Of a DNA stretch of 64,000 bases, positions 18,348 to 28,689 are shown piece after piece. The translations under genes and the position numbers were made by a program. The stretch lies in the NCBI RefSeq assembly GCF_000734965.1, contig NZ_JMTB01000043.1, forward strand, positions 1 to 64,000, written 5' to 3'. The notes beneath the pieces are model-generated. The model was not told where the DNA came from and did no database searches. It saw only the letters and a list, made by a program, of their open reading frames with translations. Position 1 is the stretch's first letter. Each line of letters opens with the position of its first letter. This DNA is from Trabulsiella guamensis ATCC 49490. GTDB lineage: Bacteria; Pseudomonadota; Gammaproteobacteria; Enterobacterales; Enterobacteriaceae.

Positions 18348-18377
18348 TCGGACTTGTTCAGCGTACACGTGTTAGCT
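18342..18377 (+). promoter_or_regulatory. fabA operators for FadR (activator) and FabR (repressor)
   Basis: AACTGATCGGACTTGTT at 18342-18358 matches the FadR site of E. coli fabA, and the adjoining AGCGTACACGTGTTAGCT at 18360-18377 matches the FabR palindrome class. The FadR site runs across the ycbZ stop codon (18345-18347). Together they would set unsaturated fatty-acid synthesis. Confidence 0.85.
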
Positions 18378-18416
18378 ATCCTGCGTCCCGAACTCAAAAT
18401 AAGGTTTACTGAAAAC

Positions 18417-18935
18417 ATGGTAGATAAACGCGAATCCTATACAAAAGAAGACCTTCTTGCCTCTGGTCGCGGTGAATTGTTTGGTGCAAAAGGCCCACAG
18501 TTACCGGCGCCGAATATGCTGATGATGGATCGTGTCGTTAAAATGACCGAAACTGGCGGCAATTTTGATAAGGGCTATGTGGAAGCCGAACTCGACATCA
18601 ATCCTGACCTGTGGTTCTTCGGGTGCCATTTTATTGGCGATCCGGTGATGCCGGGCTGTCTGGGTCTTGATGCCATGTGGCAGCTGGTGGGTTTTTACCT
18701 CGGCTGGCTCGGCGGCGAAGGTAAAGGGCGCGCGCTGGGCGTGGGTGAAGTGAAATTCACCGGCCAGGTTCTGCCGAGCGCGAAGAAAGTCACCTATCGC
18801 ATTCACTTCAAACGCATCGTTAACCGCCGCCTGATCATGGGGCTGGCAGATGGCGAAGTACTGGTTGATGGCCGTCTGATCTACACGGCCGCAGACCTGA
18901 AAGTAGGTCTGTTCCAGGATACTTCAGCGTTCTAA
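18417..18935 (+). CDS. fabA: FabA, beta-hydroxydecanoyl-ACP dehydratase/isomerase
   Basis: Dehydrates 3-hydroxydecanoyl-ACP and isomerises the trans-2 product to cis-3-decenoyl-ACP, opening the unsaturated branch of fatty-acid synthesis. It is 172 aa, as in E. coli, in a single hot-dog fold. Catalytic His71 ([14 protein letters not shown]) and Asp85 (CLGLDAMW) are present. The start is at [12 protein letters not shown] (18417). An in-frame ATG at 18354 lies within the operator region and is rejected. Confidence 0.98.
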   Translation: MVDKRESYTKEDLLASGRGELFGAKGPQLPAPNMLMMDRVVKMTETGGNFDKGYVEAELDINPDLWFFGCHFIGDPVMPGCLGLDAMWQLVGFYLGWLGGEGKGRALGVGEVKFTGQVLPSAKKVTYRIHFKRIVNRRLIMGLADGEVLVDGRLIYTAADLKVGLFQDTSAF

Positions 18936-18984
18936 TCGTCTTAGCGAATCCCCATTCGCGAATGCCGCAGAAGTATGAAACGGC

Positions 18985-19009
18985 GAAGCCACCGCGGGGC
19001 GGTGGCTTC
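18985..19009. terminator. Bidirectional terminator between fabA and rmf
   Basis: GAAGCCACCGC at 18985-18995 pairs with GCGGTGGCTTC at 18999-19009, a strong 11-bp stem with a 3-nt loop. T-tracts are short on both sides. Confidence 0.75.
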
Positions 19010-19023
19010 TTAAAGAGACAGCA

Positions 19024-19191
19024 TCAGGCGATTACTGCCCTGTCTTCCATGGCTTCTCGCCAGCCTCCCAGCCAATGAGACCTTTGATTTAAGGTCTGGT
19101 ACGGACAGATTTCCTTCGATTTGCCAGCGATGCCAGCCTGGTACCCACGTTGATGTGCTCGTTCCAGGCGATCTCGTTTTTGTCTCTTCAT
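19024..19191 (-). CDS. rmf: Rmf, ribosome modulation factor
   Basis: A 55-aa basic protein that forms translationally silent 100S ribosome dimers in stationary phase. Translating the minus strand from ATG 19191 gives MKRQKRDRLERAHQRGYQAG, then IAGKSKEICPYQTLNQRSHW and LGGWREAMEDRAVIA, nearly identical to E. coli Rmf. GAGGG lies 9 nt before the start. It sits between fabA and the pqi genes, as in E. coli. Its promoter must be in the 250 bp before it (to about 19390), where I cannot place -35/-10 elements confidently. Confidence 0.97.
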   Translation of the reverse strand: MKRQKRDRLERAHQRGYQAGIAGKSKEICPYQTLNQRSHWLGGWREAMEDRAVIA

Positions 19192-19392
19192 GCCTCGTTT
19201 CCCTCATTCTTGTATCTGGTGGAAAAGAAAACAGTGGTCACAAAATATGCGTCCACGTATAACGAATACCCCGAATCAAATGCATCGTCAATGCGCAAAA
19301 TTCACACCAATGTCATATTTGTGAGCTACTCAGAAGTTCATTTGTACAAAAAATGTGAGCCAGAACAAGTAATCTACTGATGATACAAACAA

Positions 19393-19429
19393 AAAGGCCG
19401 CAACTGATACGCCATCCGTTGCGGCCTTT
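19393..19429 (-). terminator. pqiABC terminator
   Basis: AAAGGCCGCAAC at 19393-19404 pairs with GTTGCGGCCTTT at 19418-19429. Read from pqiC on the minus strand, the stem is followed by TTTTTGTTTG, a good U-tract. Confidence 0.88.
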
Positions 19430-19445
19430 GCGTGATGAAATTTAC

Positions 19446-20006
19446 TTATGGCATCTGGTTTATCGCCTGAGCGATGACACCGGCTTCCTGACGCCAGGCT
19501 TGCCCCAGCAGTTTAACCATCTCATCATAGCCATCCTGCTGCTGCTTCAGCTCAATATGGAAGGGACGCTTGATAAGCTGCCCCTGATGATTGAGCAGCC
19601 ACTCGCCACTGACGATCACCCGTCCGTCGTAACGGCCATGAAACCCGGTCACCGAAACATTGAGCGTATCCTGATTGTGCCCCAGCGGCTGGGAGGCCAC
19701 GACACACCCGGGCAACTGACTGCTCAGATTCGCCACCAGCGTCGTCCGAAGCTGCTGATCGAGCGGGCTCGCCCACAGATTATTGCTGGCAATCACATAC
19801 TGCACATCGCTGGTCTGATAGACCACGCCGTTCCCGGCAAGGTAATCCGGGATAGCGACCTGCTCGACCCACAGCAGACGGTTCCCCTGCGTCGTGGCGC
19901 TTTGCGCGCCACTCTGCGCCACTGGCAGCTGATAATAGGTTTTATTTTCACTGCTGCTACAGGCGCTTAACACGCAGATCAGCAAGACCATTAGCCCCTT
20001 TTTCAT
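19446..20006 (-). CDS. pqiC: PqiC, outer-membrane lipoprotein of the Pqi lipid-transport system
   Basis: A 186-aa lipoprotein. The signal peptide ends in a lipobox (LSAC, Cys16), followed by an ABC-transporter-auxiliary domain. In E. coli PqiC sits in the outer membrane and works with PqiB to bridge the envelope. Its start overlaps the pqiB stop in ATGA (20003-20006), so it is translationally coupled. It ends at a strong terminator. Confidence 0.95.
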   Translation of the reverse strand: MKKGLMVLLICVLSACSSSENKTYYQLPVAQSGAQSATTQGNRLLWVEQVAIPDYLAGNGVVYQTSDVQYVIASNNLWASPLDQQLRTTLVANLSSQLPGCVVASQPLGHNQDTLNVSVTGFHGRYDGRVIVSGEWLLNHQGQLIKRPFHIELKQQQDGYDEMVKLLGQAWRQEAGVIAQAINQMP

Positions 20007-21643
20007 TCTTTCGCCCTCTTCGGCTCTGGATCTTTTTTGTCCTTCGCTTCAAATACCAGTGAGTTGCTCTTCTCATTTAACGTTTTCAGCACCGGCTGCA
20101 GTTCGCGTAATACCTGATCGAGACGCTGCATGTCAGCCACCATCTTGTTGTAGGCTGCCGATCCGGGCTGGAAGCCCTGCATGCTGCGGTTCAGCTCACG
20201 TAGCGTCTGCTGCATATCCTGCGGCAGTTGCTGCATCGACTGGCTGGCTGTCAGCTTATTGAGATTATCCAGTGTGGTTTGCAACCGGCGCATGGTGCGC
20301 TGGCTTTCCGACAAAGTATTTGTCGCCTGCTCCAGCATCGGGTTGAGCGGAAGATTGTTGATCTTGTCGAGCGTATCGACCAGTTTCTGTTGGATCTGTG
20401 CCAGACCGCCGCTCACTGTCGGCACAATCTTGTAGCCGCCAAACTCACGCATACCGGTAACCGCAGGTGCTTTCGGGTAGAAATCCATATCCACATATAA
20501 TGCGCCAGTAACAAGGTTGCCAGTCTTCAGCGAGCCGCGCAGACCGCGCTGAATAAGCTCGTTGATATGTGCACCGATGTCCGGGTTTTCACCAAGCTGG
20601 CTGGCCATGCGCTCAGGCTCAATGCGGATCAGAACCGGAATGCGGTAATCGTCATTGAGCGCCTGCCGTAACCCTGGCACGTAGAACGGTACTTTACCCA
20701 CAGTACCCAGTCGGATACCGCGGAACTCCACCGGTGCTCCCGGCTGCAGGCCACGAATCGAATCTTTGAAGAACATCAGATAATCAATGTGATCGGTATA
20801 CAACGAATCCTGAATGCTCCGCTGATCGTCATACAGACGGAATTCCGTTTTCTCCCCCACCGGCTGGCCGAGATCAATCCCCTCCGGCACGTCGAAACTG
20901 ACGCCGCCGCCGAACAGCGTCGACAGCGATCCCATTTCAACACGCATTCCCGCTGCGGTCAGATCCACGGCAATACCGCTGTCTTTCCAGAAACGCACAT
21001 TACTGGTGACCAGACGATCATTTGGCGCGCTGATAAACAGCTGATAGCTGATTGTCCGCTTCTGCGGATCGAAATTGCTGGTTTCCACCGATCCGACCCG
21101 ATACCCTCGGAACAACACCGGATCACCCGGGCTGAGTTGCCCGGCTTTTTTACTGTCGAGAATCACGCGAATTCCTTTCGCATCCGGCGGTGCCAGCGGT
21201 GGCGCATCCAGTAGCTGATAGCGTTCCAGTTTCCCGCCCTTGTTCCCCGGTTGCAGTTCAAGGTATGCGCCCGAAAGGAGCGTACCAAGACCACTGATAC
21301 CTTCACGCCCGACCTGCGGTTTCACTACCCAGAATACTGAGTCCTGATGCAGCAACTTTTCCATACCCGAATTGAGACGCGCTTTAATTTCTACATGCGT
21401 TAAATCATCCGTCAGGGTCGCGCTTTCCACCACGCCGACATCCACGCTGCGGCTCTTGATGGTGGTTTTCCCCCCTTCAATTCCCTCCGCATTGGTGGTA
21501 ATCAGCGTCACTTCCGGCCCCTGATGGCTGTAGTGATAAAACAGGATCCACGCGCCAATCAGGGCAGTGACGATGGGGAAGATCCAGACGGGCGACCAGT
21601 TCTTTACCTTTTGCACTTTCGCTTCCCCGCGGTTAGTTTCCAT
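20003..21643 (-). CDS. pqiB: PqiB, MCE-domain periplasm-spanning tunnel protein
   Basis: A 546-aa inner-membrane-anchored MCE protein. It has one N-terminal helix (SPVWIFPIVTALIGAWILFY), three MCE domains (opening near residues 40, 160 and 290, each with a GxxVxFRGxxVG-type block) and a long C-terminal helix (about 430-520) that forms the periplasmic tube. The start used is METNRGEAK, matching E. coli length. ATG 21649 is an alternative because GAGGAG is closer to it. The front overlaps the end of pqiA by 11 bp. Confidence 0.94.
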   Translation of the reverse strand: METNRGEAKVQKVKNWSPVWIFPIVTALIGAWILFYHYSHQGPEVTLITTNAEGIEGGKTTIKSRSVDVGVVESATLTDDLTHVEIKARLNSGMEKLLHQDSVFWVVKPQVGREGISGLGTLLSGAYLELQPGNKGGKLERYQLLDAPPLAPPDAKGIRVILDSKKAGQLSPGDPVLFRGYRVGSVETSNFDPQKRTISYQLFISAPNDRLVTSNVRFWKDSGIAVDLTAAGMRVEMGSLSTLFGGGVSFDVPEGIDLGQPVGEKTEFRLYDDQRSIQDSLYTDHIDYLMFFKDSIRGLQPGAPVEFRGIRLGTVGKVPFYVPGLRQALNDDYRIPVLIRIEPERMASQLGENPDIGAHINELIQRGLRGSLKTGNLVTGALYVDMDFYPKAPAVTGMREFGGYKIVPTVSGGLAQIQQKLVDTLDKINNLPLNPMLEQATNTLSESQRTMRRLQTTLDNLNKLTASQSMQQLPQDMQQTLRELNRSMQGFQPGSAAYNKMVADMQRLDQVLRELQPVLKTLNEKSNSLVFEAKDKKDPEPKRAKE

Positions 21644-22901
21644 GCTCATACAACTCCTCATGGCTGGGTTCTGGCTCACGATCCCACGTCAGGCGAGGAT
21701 CAAAGGTCATCGCCGAAAACATGGTCATTATCACGACCAGGGCAAACATCAGCGCACCGATGTCCGGATAAATATTCATCAGACCGCCGATTCGCACCAG
21801 GGCGGAAAGTACGGCGATGACAAAGACGTCAATCATTGACCAGCGGCCAACAAATTCGACAACTTCATAAATCAGGTGCATACGTTCACAGTCGCGCTTG
21901 CCATGACCGTTGGCGTCCCAGCACAGCCAGGCGATGGAGATCATCTTCAGCGTCGGCACCATAATACTGGCGATGAAGATCACCCCCGCCACCGGATACG
22001 AACCTTCACTCCACAGCAGAATCACCCCCGCCATGATCGTCGACGGCATTTTGTCGCCGAGCAGATCCGTAATCATGATCGGCAACAGATTCGCCGGCAG
22101 ATAAAGGATGAAGGAAGTGATAAGCAGCGCCATGGTCCACTGTAAGCTGTTTTTACGCCGGGGGTGCGCTGTCGTCTGGCAGCGAGTACATTCGAGCTGA
22201 TCAGCGGGCAGAATGGCCGTGCAACAGGGGCAGGAGCGCAACTCCTGCCGCAGTCCGGAAACGCCCACTTTCACCGGAGCCGAAAGCGGAGGCGTCGGCG
22301 CGATGTCATCCCACAGCCAGCGGCGATCAACACACTGAAACGCGCGCAACTGCAGAACACAAAACAGACACCACGGAATAAAGCTGCTGCCGATGCCAAT
22401 ATCGCCATAGGCCATCAGCTTGACGAAGCTCACCAGTACCCCCGCAAGGAAAATTTCCGCCATCCCCCAGCTTTTAAGATGAAACAGAATTCTGGCGAGA
22501 TGGATTTTCAGCTTCAGCGGCATGTGTACCCGGTTCACCAGCAGCAGAATAGTGACCAGACAGAACGCGGGCACCAGTTGCACAAACAGAATAAAAAAGG
22601 TCCCGAGGCTGGCATAGTTTTCGGAAAACAGGACGTCCGGGATCTCCAGCAGCTCAATTTCGCTGCCGACTCCCGCCACGTTCATATTTACAAAGGGGAA
22701 CAGATTAGAAAGCAACAGCATAAACAGCGCCGACAACGCATAGGCGGTGGGACGCTGACGAGGTGCGTCCCACGCTGTTGTTAACGTCGTCCCGCAGCGT
22801 GGGCAGGCGGCTTTGTGCCGGTGCTCAAGGTGCGGCAACTCCACCAGCAGATCGCATTGCGGGCACAAGATATGCCGTGCAGCATGATGTTGTTCGCACA
22901 T
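21633..22901 (-). CDS. pqiA: PqiA, inner-membrane Pqi component
   Basis: A 422-aa polytopic inner-membrane protein made of two paraquat-inducible-A units. Each begins with zinc-ribbon-like cysteine pairs (CPQCDL and CPRCGT near the start; CPCCTA and CTRCQT near residue 235) followed by four hydrophobic helices. It partners with PqiB and PqiC in lipid transport between membranes. It is 13 bp downstream of uup on the same strand. Confidence 0.95.
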   Translation of the reverse strand: MCEQHHAARHILCPQCDLLVELPHLEHRHKAACPRCGTTLTTAWDAPRQRPTAYALSALFMLLLSNLFPFVNMNVAGVGSEIELLEIPDVLFSENYASLGTFFILFVQLVPAFCLVTILLLVNRVHMPLKLKIHLARILFHLKSWGMAEIFLAGVLVSFVKLMAYGDIGIGSSFIPWCLFCVLQLRAFQCVDRRWLWDDIAPTPPLSAPVKVGVSGLRQELRSCPCCTAILPADQLECTRCQTTAHPRRKNSLQWTMALLITSFILYLPANLLPIMITDLLGDKMPSTIMAGVILLWSEGSYPVAGVIFIASIMVPTLKMISIAWLCWDANGHGKRDCERMHLIYEVVEFVGRWSMIDVFVIAVLSALVRIGGLMNIYPDIGALMFALVVIMTMFSAMTFDPRLTWDREPEPSHEELYEHGN

Positions 22902-22914
22902 GCAGAGTCCTCAG

Positions 22915-24822
22915 TTACGCGCCGTTTTTCAGTGATTCAAGATATTCCCAGCGTTCGAAGGCCTCTTCGAGGGTTTGCTCCGCCTGCGCCAGTTCGGCCA
23001 GTACCTTTTGCGTATGGTCATGGGGCTGGCTGAAAAACGCGGCATCAGCCACCTGGGCCTGTAGCAACTCCAGATTCGCCTCCAGTGTTTCCAGGCGTTG
23101 CGGTAGCTGTTCCAGTTCGCGCTGCAGGTTATAGCTTAGTTTGTTCCCGCCGCGTTTCACAATTTCTGCTTTAGGCGCAGCGACTTCCGTCACTTTCTTT
23201 TCCACCGGCTGCTTTTGCGCCAGCGATTGCGACTGCTGCCCACGGGCATCATGATAACCGCCGACATACTGGCCAATGCGCCCTTCGCCTTCGAAGATCC
23301 AGCATTCTGTCACCGTGTTATCAACAAACTGACGATCGTGGCTGACCAGCAGCACGGTGCCCTGATAGCCATCGATCAGCTCTTCGAGCAGTTCCAGCGT
23401 TTCCACATCAAGGTCGTTGGTCGGTTCATCGAGAATCAACAGATTGCTGGGTTTCAGGAACAGACGCGCCAGTAACAGACGGTTGCGTTCCCCGCCCGAC
23501 AGCGCACGTACCGGCGTCATCGCCCGTTTCGGGTGGAAAAGGAAGTCCTGCAGATAACCAAGCACATGACGCGGTTTACCGTTAACCTGCACTTCCTGTT
23601 TACCTTCCGCCAGGTTATCCATCACCGTTTTATCCGGATCCAGCTCCGCACGGTGCTGATCGAAATACGCCACTTCCAGCTTCGTACCCACATGAATGCG
23701 ACCGCTGTCGGCCTGCAACTGACCGAGCATCAGCTTCAGCAGTGTGGTTTTACCGCAGCCGTTAGGGCCAATCAGTGCAATCTTGTCGCCACGCTGCACC
23801 TGAGCGGAGAAATTTTTCACCAGCACTTTGCCATCAACCCGGTAATTCACGTTTTCCATCTCAAACACAATCTTACCGGATCGGGTCGCTTCTTCGACCT
23901 GCATTCTGGCGCTGCCCATCACGTCCCGGCGCTCGCTGCGCTCACGACGCATCGCTTTCAGCGCGCGAACACGGCCTTCATTACGGGTACGACGTGCCTT
24001 GATACCCTGGCGGATCCACACTTCTTCCTGTGCCAGCTTGCGGTCAAATTCCGCGTTTTGCAGCTCTTCGACGCGCAACGCTTCTTCTTTCTCCAGCAGA
24101 TACTGGTCGTAATTGCCCGGATACGTCACCAGCGTGCCACGGTCGAGATCGACAATGCGGGTCGCCATGTTGCGAATGAATGAACGGTCATGCGAAATAA
24201 AGATGATGGTACCTTTGAACGTTTTCAGGAACCCTTCCAGCCAGTCGATGGTTTCGATGTCTAAATGGTTGGTTGGCTCATCGAGCAGCAGCACGCGCGG
24301 GCCGCTGACCAGCGCGCGTCCGAGCGCCGCTTTACGCAACCAGCCACCGGACAGCGATGCAAGCTGCGCGTTAGGATCCAGTTCGAGCTGCGCCAGCACT
24401 TCGTTGATCCGGTTTTCCAGTTGCCACAGACCGTGGTGATCGAGCTGTTCCTGGATCCGCGCCATCTCATTGAGGTTCTTATCACTGGCATCGGTCATCA
24501 CCAGCCGGGAAATATCGTGGTAACGCTTCAGGTAGACCGCCTGCTCTTCGATCCCTTCGGCAACAAAATCGTAGACGCTACCTTCAACATTGCGTGGCGG
24601 ATCCTGTTGCAGGCGCGACACCACCAGATCCTGTTCATAGACGATGCGACCATCGTCGAGAGCCTGTTCACGGTTGAGAATTTTCATCAGCGTGGATTTG
24701 CCCGCGCCGTTGCGCCCGACCAGGCAGACGCGTTCGTTATCTTCGATATGCAGTTCGGCATTATCGAGGAGCGGTGCATCGCTGAATGACAGCAAGGCGC
24801 CATGCATACTAATCAGAGACAT
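22915..24822 (-). CDS. uup: Uup, ABC-F ATPase
   Basis: A 635-aa soluble ABC-F protein with two ATP-binding cassettes: Walker A GRNGAGKST near residue 37 with signature LSGGW, and GPNGCGKTT near 353 with LSGGE. A long linker separates them and a C-terminal coiled coil (about 560-635) binds DNA and ribosome. Uup lowers precise excision of transposons and affects ribosome function in E. coli. It is 12 bp after rlmL and 13 bp before pqiA, so the five genes probably share a transcript. Confidence 0.95.
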   Translation of the reverse strand: MSLISMHGALLSFSDAPLLDNAELHIEDNERVCLVGRNGAGKSTLMKILNREQALDDGRIVYEQDLVVSRLQQDPPRNVEGSVYDFVAEGIEEQAVYLKRYHDISRLVMTDASDKNLNEMARIQEQLDHHGLWQLENRINEVLAQLELDPNAQLASLSGGWLRKAALGRALVSGPRVLLLDEPTNHLDIETIDWLEGFLKTFKGTIIFISHDRSFIRNMATRIVDLDRGTLVTYPGNYDQYLLEKEEALRVEELQNAEFDRKLAQEEVWIRQGIKARRTRNEGRVRALKAMRRERSERRDVMGSARMQVEEATRSGKIVFEMENVNYRVDGKVLVKNFSAQVQRGDKIALIGPNGCGKTTLLKLMLGQLQADSGRIHVGTKLEVAYFDQHRAELDPDKTVMDNLAEGKQEVQVNGKPRHVLGYLQDFLFHPKRAMTPVRALSGGERNRLLLARLFLKPSNLLILDEPTNDLDVETLELLEELIDGYQGTVLLVSHDRQFVDNTVTECWIFEGEGRIGQYVGGYHDARGQQSQSLAQKQPVEKKVTEVAAPKAEIVKRGGNKLSYNLQRELEQLPQRLETLEANLELLQAQVADAAFFSQPHDHTQKVLAELAQAEQTLEEAFERWEYLESLKNGA

Positions 24823-24834
24823 TCTTTAATTCCT

Positions 24835-26943
24835 TCAGGCTTCGGTGATCAGCCAGCAGTTGTGGATCTGACGATTGCGGGCAAAGTCCTGAGACTGCGT
24901 TTTTTGCGTAATATCCTGAGCTTTCAGCCCCAGCTTCGCCAGACCATCGAGATCCATGCGGAAACCGCGCTTGTTGTTTGAGAACATAATAGTGCCACCC
25001 TTGCGTAACAGACGCTTGAGGTCAGTCATCAACCGCAGGTGGTCACGTTGTACGTCGAACGTGTCTTCCATACGCTTTGAGTTGGAGAACGTCGGCGGAT
25101 CAATGAAGATCAGGTCGAACTGTTCATCAGCGTCTCGCAGCCAGCCGAGAACATCCGCCTGCAGCAGACGATGCGCGCGACCGGTTAAGCCATTCAGGCG
25201 CAGGTTGCGTTCCGCCCACTCAAGATAAGTGCGGGACATATCCACCGTCGTTGTACTGCGTGCGCCGCCAAGCCCGGCATGGACGCTGGCGCTGCCGGTA
25301 TAGGAGAAGAGGTTGAGGAAATCTTTGCCTTTACTCATCTGCCCCAACATGCGGCGGGCAATGCGGTGATCGAGGAACAAACCGGTATCCAGATAATCGG
25401 TCAGATTCACCCACAGGCGCGCATTGTACTCGCTGACCTGCATGAAATCGCCCTTTTCACCCATTTTCTGATACTGGTTTTTACCTTTCTGTCGCTCGCG
25501 GGTTTTCAGCACCAGCCTGTTCGGCGCAATCCCCAGCACGGAGATGGTTGCGGCGATAACGTCAAAAAGACGCTGACGCGCTTTGTTAGCATCGACGGTT
25601 TTCGGCGGAGCATATTCCTGCACCACCACCCAGTCGGCGTAGCGATCCACCGCGACGTTGTATTCCGGCAGGTCTGCGTCGTAAATGCGGTAACATTCGA
25701 TCCCTTCCTGACGCGCCCATTTATCGAGTTTTTTCAGGTTTTTCTTCAGGCGGTTGGCGAAGTCATCGCCCATGCTGCTCACCGGCGCATCGCCAGTGAC
25801 TTCCGCCAGATGATAATTTTTTTGCACACAATCCAGCGGCCCGTTTTTCGCTTTGAACTGGCGATCAGCGCGCAGTTGCAGGCAGCTTAACAACTCTGGC
25901 GAGGCGCTGAACATCGACAGGTTCCAGCCGCCAAACTGGCTTTTCAGTGTACGGCCGAGCAGGTTGTGCAGCGCAATCAGCGCAGGTTCACTGTCCAGGC
26001 GCTCGCCGTACGGCGGATTGCTGATAACCGTGCCGTAGGGCCCTTTCGGCAACGGATTAATGAGCTGTGCGACGTCTTTGACTTCAAATGTGATCAACTC
26101 GCCGACACCGGCACGGCGGGCGTTGCTGCGGGCGCGCTCAATAACACGACCATCAATATCCGAGCCATAGAAGCGGGAGTCATAAGCTGCAAGCCCGGCC
26201 CGCGCGCGGCTCTGTGCGTCGGATTTCACCGCCTGCCACACCGCCTCGTCATGCTGCGCCCAGCCGCCAAATCCCCAATGACCGCGATGCAGCCCAGGTG
26301 CGCGATCAGTTGCCCACATCGCCGCTTCAATCAGCAGCGTCCCGGAACCACACATTGGATCCAGCAGCGGTGTTCCCGGCTGCCAGCCAGAACGCATGAC
26401 AATCGCCGCCGCCAGGTTTTCTTTGATGGGCGCAAGGCCAGTACCGTCGCGGTAGCCGCGCAGGTGCAGGCCTTCGCCGCTCAGGTCGAGGGAAATACTG
26501 GCGGTTTCTTTATTCAGACGGACGTTGATGCGTAAATCAGGGTTTTCGCGATCGACATTCGGGCGCGGCAGGTCCTTACGGGTGAAGCTGTCGACAATCG
26601 CGTCTTTTACACGCACGGCACCAAACTGGCTGTTGCGAATCTCATCATTCAGGCCGTTGAAGCTCACTGCGAAGGTCGCGCCAGGGCTGAAAATCTCCGT
26701 CCAGTTCACTGCCTGCACGCCGAGATAGAGGTCGAGGTCGCTATATACTTTGCACTCGCCCAGCGGCATCATGATACGTGACGCCAGACGGCTCCACATC
26801 AGGCTTTGGTACAGAAGCCGCGTGTCGCCCTGAAAATGGACACCACCCTGAACCACCTGGCAACTGTCGGCGCCAAGTCCTTCCAGTTCAGTTTTTAACA
26901 GCTCTTCCAGCCCACGGGCCGTACTGGCAAACAGAGATTTCAT
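24835..26943 (-). CDS. rlmL: RlmL (RlmKL), bifunctional 23S rRNA methyltransferase
   Basis: A 702-aa fusion of two methyltransferases. The N-terminal half (THUMP domain, then an NPPYGERL catalytic motif) makes m2G2445. The C-terminal half ([17 protein letters not shown] and [13 protein letters not shown]) makes m7G2069. The start at [20 protein letters not shown] (26943) gives the E. coli length. The in-frame ATG at 26964 adds seven unconserved residues. First gene of the apparent rlmL-uup-pqiABC run and divergent from ycbX. Confidence 0.95.
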   Translation of the reverse strand: MKSLFASTARGLEELLKTELEGLGADSCQVVQGGVHFQGDTRLLYQSLMWSRLASRIMMPLGECKVYSDLDLYLGVQAVNWTEIFSPGATFAVSFNGLNDEIRNSQFGAVRVKDAIVDSFTRKDLPRPNVDRENPDLRINVRLNKETASISLDLSGEGLHLRGYRDGTGLAPIKENLAAAIVMRSGWQPGTPLLDPMCGSGTLLIEAAMWATDRAPGLHRGHWGFGGWAQHDEAVWQAVKSDAQSRARAGLAAYDSRFYGSDIDGRVIERARSNARRAGVGELITFEVKDVAQLINPLPKGPYGTVISNPPYGERLDSEPALIALHNLLGRTLKSQFGGWNLSMFSASPELLSCLQLRADRQFKAKNGPLDCVQKNYHLAEVTGDAPVSSMGDDFANRLKKNLKKLDKWARQEGIECYRIYDADLPEYNVAVDRYADWVVVQEYAPPKTVDANKARQRLFDVIAATISVLGIAPNRLVLKTRERQKGKNQYQKMGEKGDFMQVSEYNARLWVNLTDYLDTGLFLDHRIARRMLGQMSKGKDFLNLFSYTGSASVHAGLGGARSTTTVDMSRTYLEWAERNLRLNGLTGRAHRLLQADVLGWLRDADEQFDLIFIDPPTFSNSKRMEDTFDVQRDHLRLMTDLKRLLRKGGTIMFSNNKRGFRMDLDGLAKLGLKAQDITQKTQSQDFARNRQIHNCWLITEA

Positions 26944-27040
26944 ATCGTCACTTTTATCAAACAAAATTGTTGCGCATTATAGCCAATCTGCGGCCTATGT
27001 CATAAAGTTAAAGGCTTATTTTGGCTTCAGGAAGCGTGTC

Positions 27041-28150
27041 ATGGCGACGTTATCGCGACTTTTTATCCACCCCATCAAATCTATGCGCGGCATCGGCCTG
27101 ACCCATGCTTTCGCCGACATCAGCGGTATGGCGTTTGATCGTATTTTTATGATTACTGAGCAAGACGGCACTTTTATTACCGCCCGCCAGTTCCCGCAGA
27201 TGGTCAGATTCACCCCCGCACCGCTGCATGATGGTCTTCACCTCACCGCGCCTGACGGCAGCAGCGCAATCATTCGCTTTGCCGATTTTGCGCCTCAGGC
27301 TGCGCCAACGGAAGTGTGGGGGAATCATTTTACCGCCCGCATCGCGCCGACGGCGATTAACCAGTGGCTGAGCGGCTTTTTCAAACGTGACGTGCAGTTA
27401 CGCTGGGTCGGCCCGGAACTGACCCGGCGTGTGAAAAAACACGAATCTGTGCCCCTCTCTTTCGCCGATGGTTTTCCCTATTTGCTCGCCACCGAAGCTT
27501 CGCTGCGTGATTTACAGCAACGCTGCACAGCCAGTGTGAGCATCGAACAGTTTCGCCCGAATCTGGTGGTTACCGGCACGGCGGCCTGGGAAGAAGACAC
27601 CTGGAAAGTGATCCGCATCGGCGAAGTGGTTTTCGACGTGGCGAAACCCTGTAGCCGCTGTATTTTTACTACCATCAGCCCTGAGCGTGGGCAAAAACAC
27701 CCTGCCGGGGAACCGCTGCGCACGCTACAGACCTTCCGTACCGCGCTGGATAACGGCGATGTCGATTTTGGTCAAAACCTGATTGCCCGTAACAGTGGCG
27801 TGATTCGCGTGGGCGACAGCGTCGAAGTACTGGCGACCAAACCGGCACGACTTTATGGGGCCGGACGGGCAGACGAGTCGCTGACACCAGAGAAGCAGGC
27901 AGACGCTGTGCTTGATATCGAATGGCAGGGGGAGACGTTCACCGGCAACAATCAGCAAATTTTGCTGGAACAGCTGGAACAACAGGGAATTCGTATCCCT
28001 TACTCGTGCCGGGCGGGAATTTGCGGAAGCTGCCGGATAACGCTGCTGGACGGGGAAGTCACGCCGCTGAAGAAAAATGCGGTCGGAAAGGACGGCACCA
28101 TTTTGTGCTGTAGCTGTGTACCCAGAACCGCGCTGCGGTTGGGCAATTAA
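27041..28150 (+). CDS. ycbX: YcbX, MOSC-domain N-hydroxylated-base reductase
   Basis: A 369-aa molybdenum-cofactor enzyme. It has a MOSC N-terminal beta-barrel domain (from [12 protein letters not shown]), a MOSC domain with Cys in [13 protein letters not shown], and a C-terminal plant-type 2Fe-2S ferredoxin domain (CRAGICGSC, then the final Cys in CCSCVP). In E. coli it detoxifies N-hydroxylated base analogues such as 6-hydroxylaminopurine. Its stop overlaps the convergent zapC stop by 4 bp. Confidence 0.94.
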   Translation: MATLSRLFIHPIKSMRGIGLTHAFADISGMAFDRIFMITEQDGTFITARQFPQMVRFTPAPLHDGLHLTAPDGSSAIIRFADFAPQAAPTEVWGNHFTARIAPTAINQWLSGFFKRDVQLRWVGPELTRRVKKHESVPLSFADGFPYLLATEASLRDLQQRCTASVSIEQFRPNLVVTGTAAWEEDTWKVIRIGEVVFDVAKPCSRCIFTTISPERGQKHPAGEPLRTLQTFRTALDNGDVDFGQNLIARNSGVIRVGDSVEVLATKPARLYGAGRADESLTPEKQADAVLDIEWQGETFTGNNQQILLEQLEQQGIRIPYSCRAGICGSCRITLLDGEVTPLKKNAVGKDGTILCCSCVPRTALRLGN

Positions 28151-28689
28151 ACGGCCTGAACGAGGGTATAATCCGTGATTACCGGTTGCGGCTGTAACCG
28201 GTCATTCATCACTTTAATGGCATCGCCAAGCTGCATCGTGCGCCCGGCCAACGTTAAACCCGGCTGGGCCAGCAGACAAAGCGCGGCATTCTCACCCGGC
28301 TCTACCACCAGCAACGTTACCTGCTGACCGCTGTCGCTCAGCCAGACACAGGCGGCATCGCCGAGAGTCGGCTGCCAGTGTGAATCGTGGGCGGTAAAGT
28401 GCCAGCTTTTCGGCATTTGCGGTTTCAGAAAGCGAATAGCCACCAGCGCATTTAAAATCAATTCGGCGCGATGTTCTTTAGAAAGGTCGAACTGACGGCA
28501 CTTCTCTTCAAAGGAAAAATAAAGCGCAGCGTCATCCACGCAAAAGCCCGAAGGACAAAACGCATCCGGGGTTAACATCCGGCGGGCAAAACGCGAACGA
28601 AACAACATACCATTGGCTAAATCAAGCATCATTCGGTCATGCTCTTCATCAAAATACCAACGCCAGTTATCATCAGGTTTAATTCGCAT
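28147..28689 (-). CDS. zapC: ZapC, FtsZ-ring stabiliser
   Basis: A 180-aa cytoplasmic division protein that binds and bundles FtsZ. The N-terminus [20 protein letters not shown] and the [20 protein letters not shown] block match the family. Start 28689 gives the E. coli length. An in-frame ATG at 28713 adds eight residues and is less likely. Tail-to-tail with ycbX (4-bp overlap) and downstream of pyrD, with a 186-bp gap. Confidence 0.94.
   Translation of the reverse strand: MRIKPDDNWRWYFDEEHDRMMLDLANGMLFRSRFARRMLTPDAFCPSGFCVDDAALYFSFEEKCRQFDLSKEHRAELILNALVAIRFLKPQMPKSWHFTAHDSHWQPTLGDAACVWLSDSGQQVTLLVVEPGENAALCLLAQPGLTLAGRTMQLGDAIKVMNDRLQPQPVITDYTLVQAV

Noticed and set aside
19010-19207. 65-codon minus-strand frame overlapping rmf
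   Set aside because: The rmf frame in the same DNA is nearly identical to E. coli Rmf; this one has no similarity.
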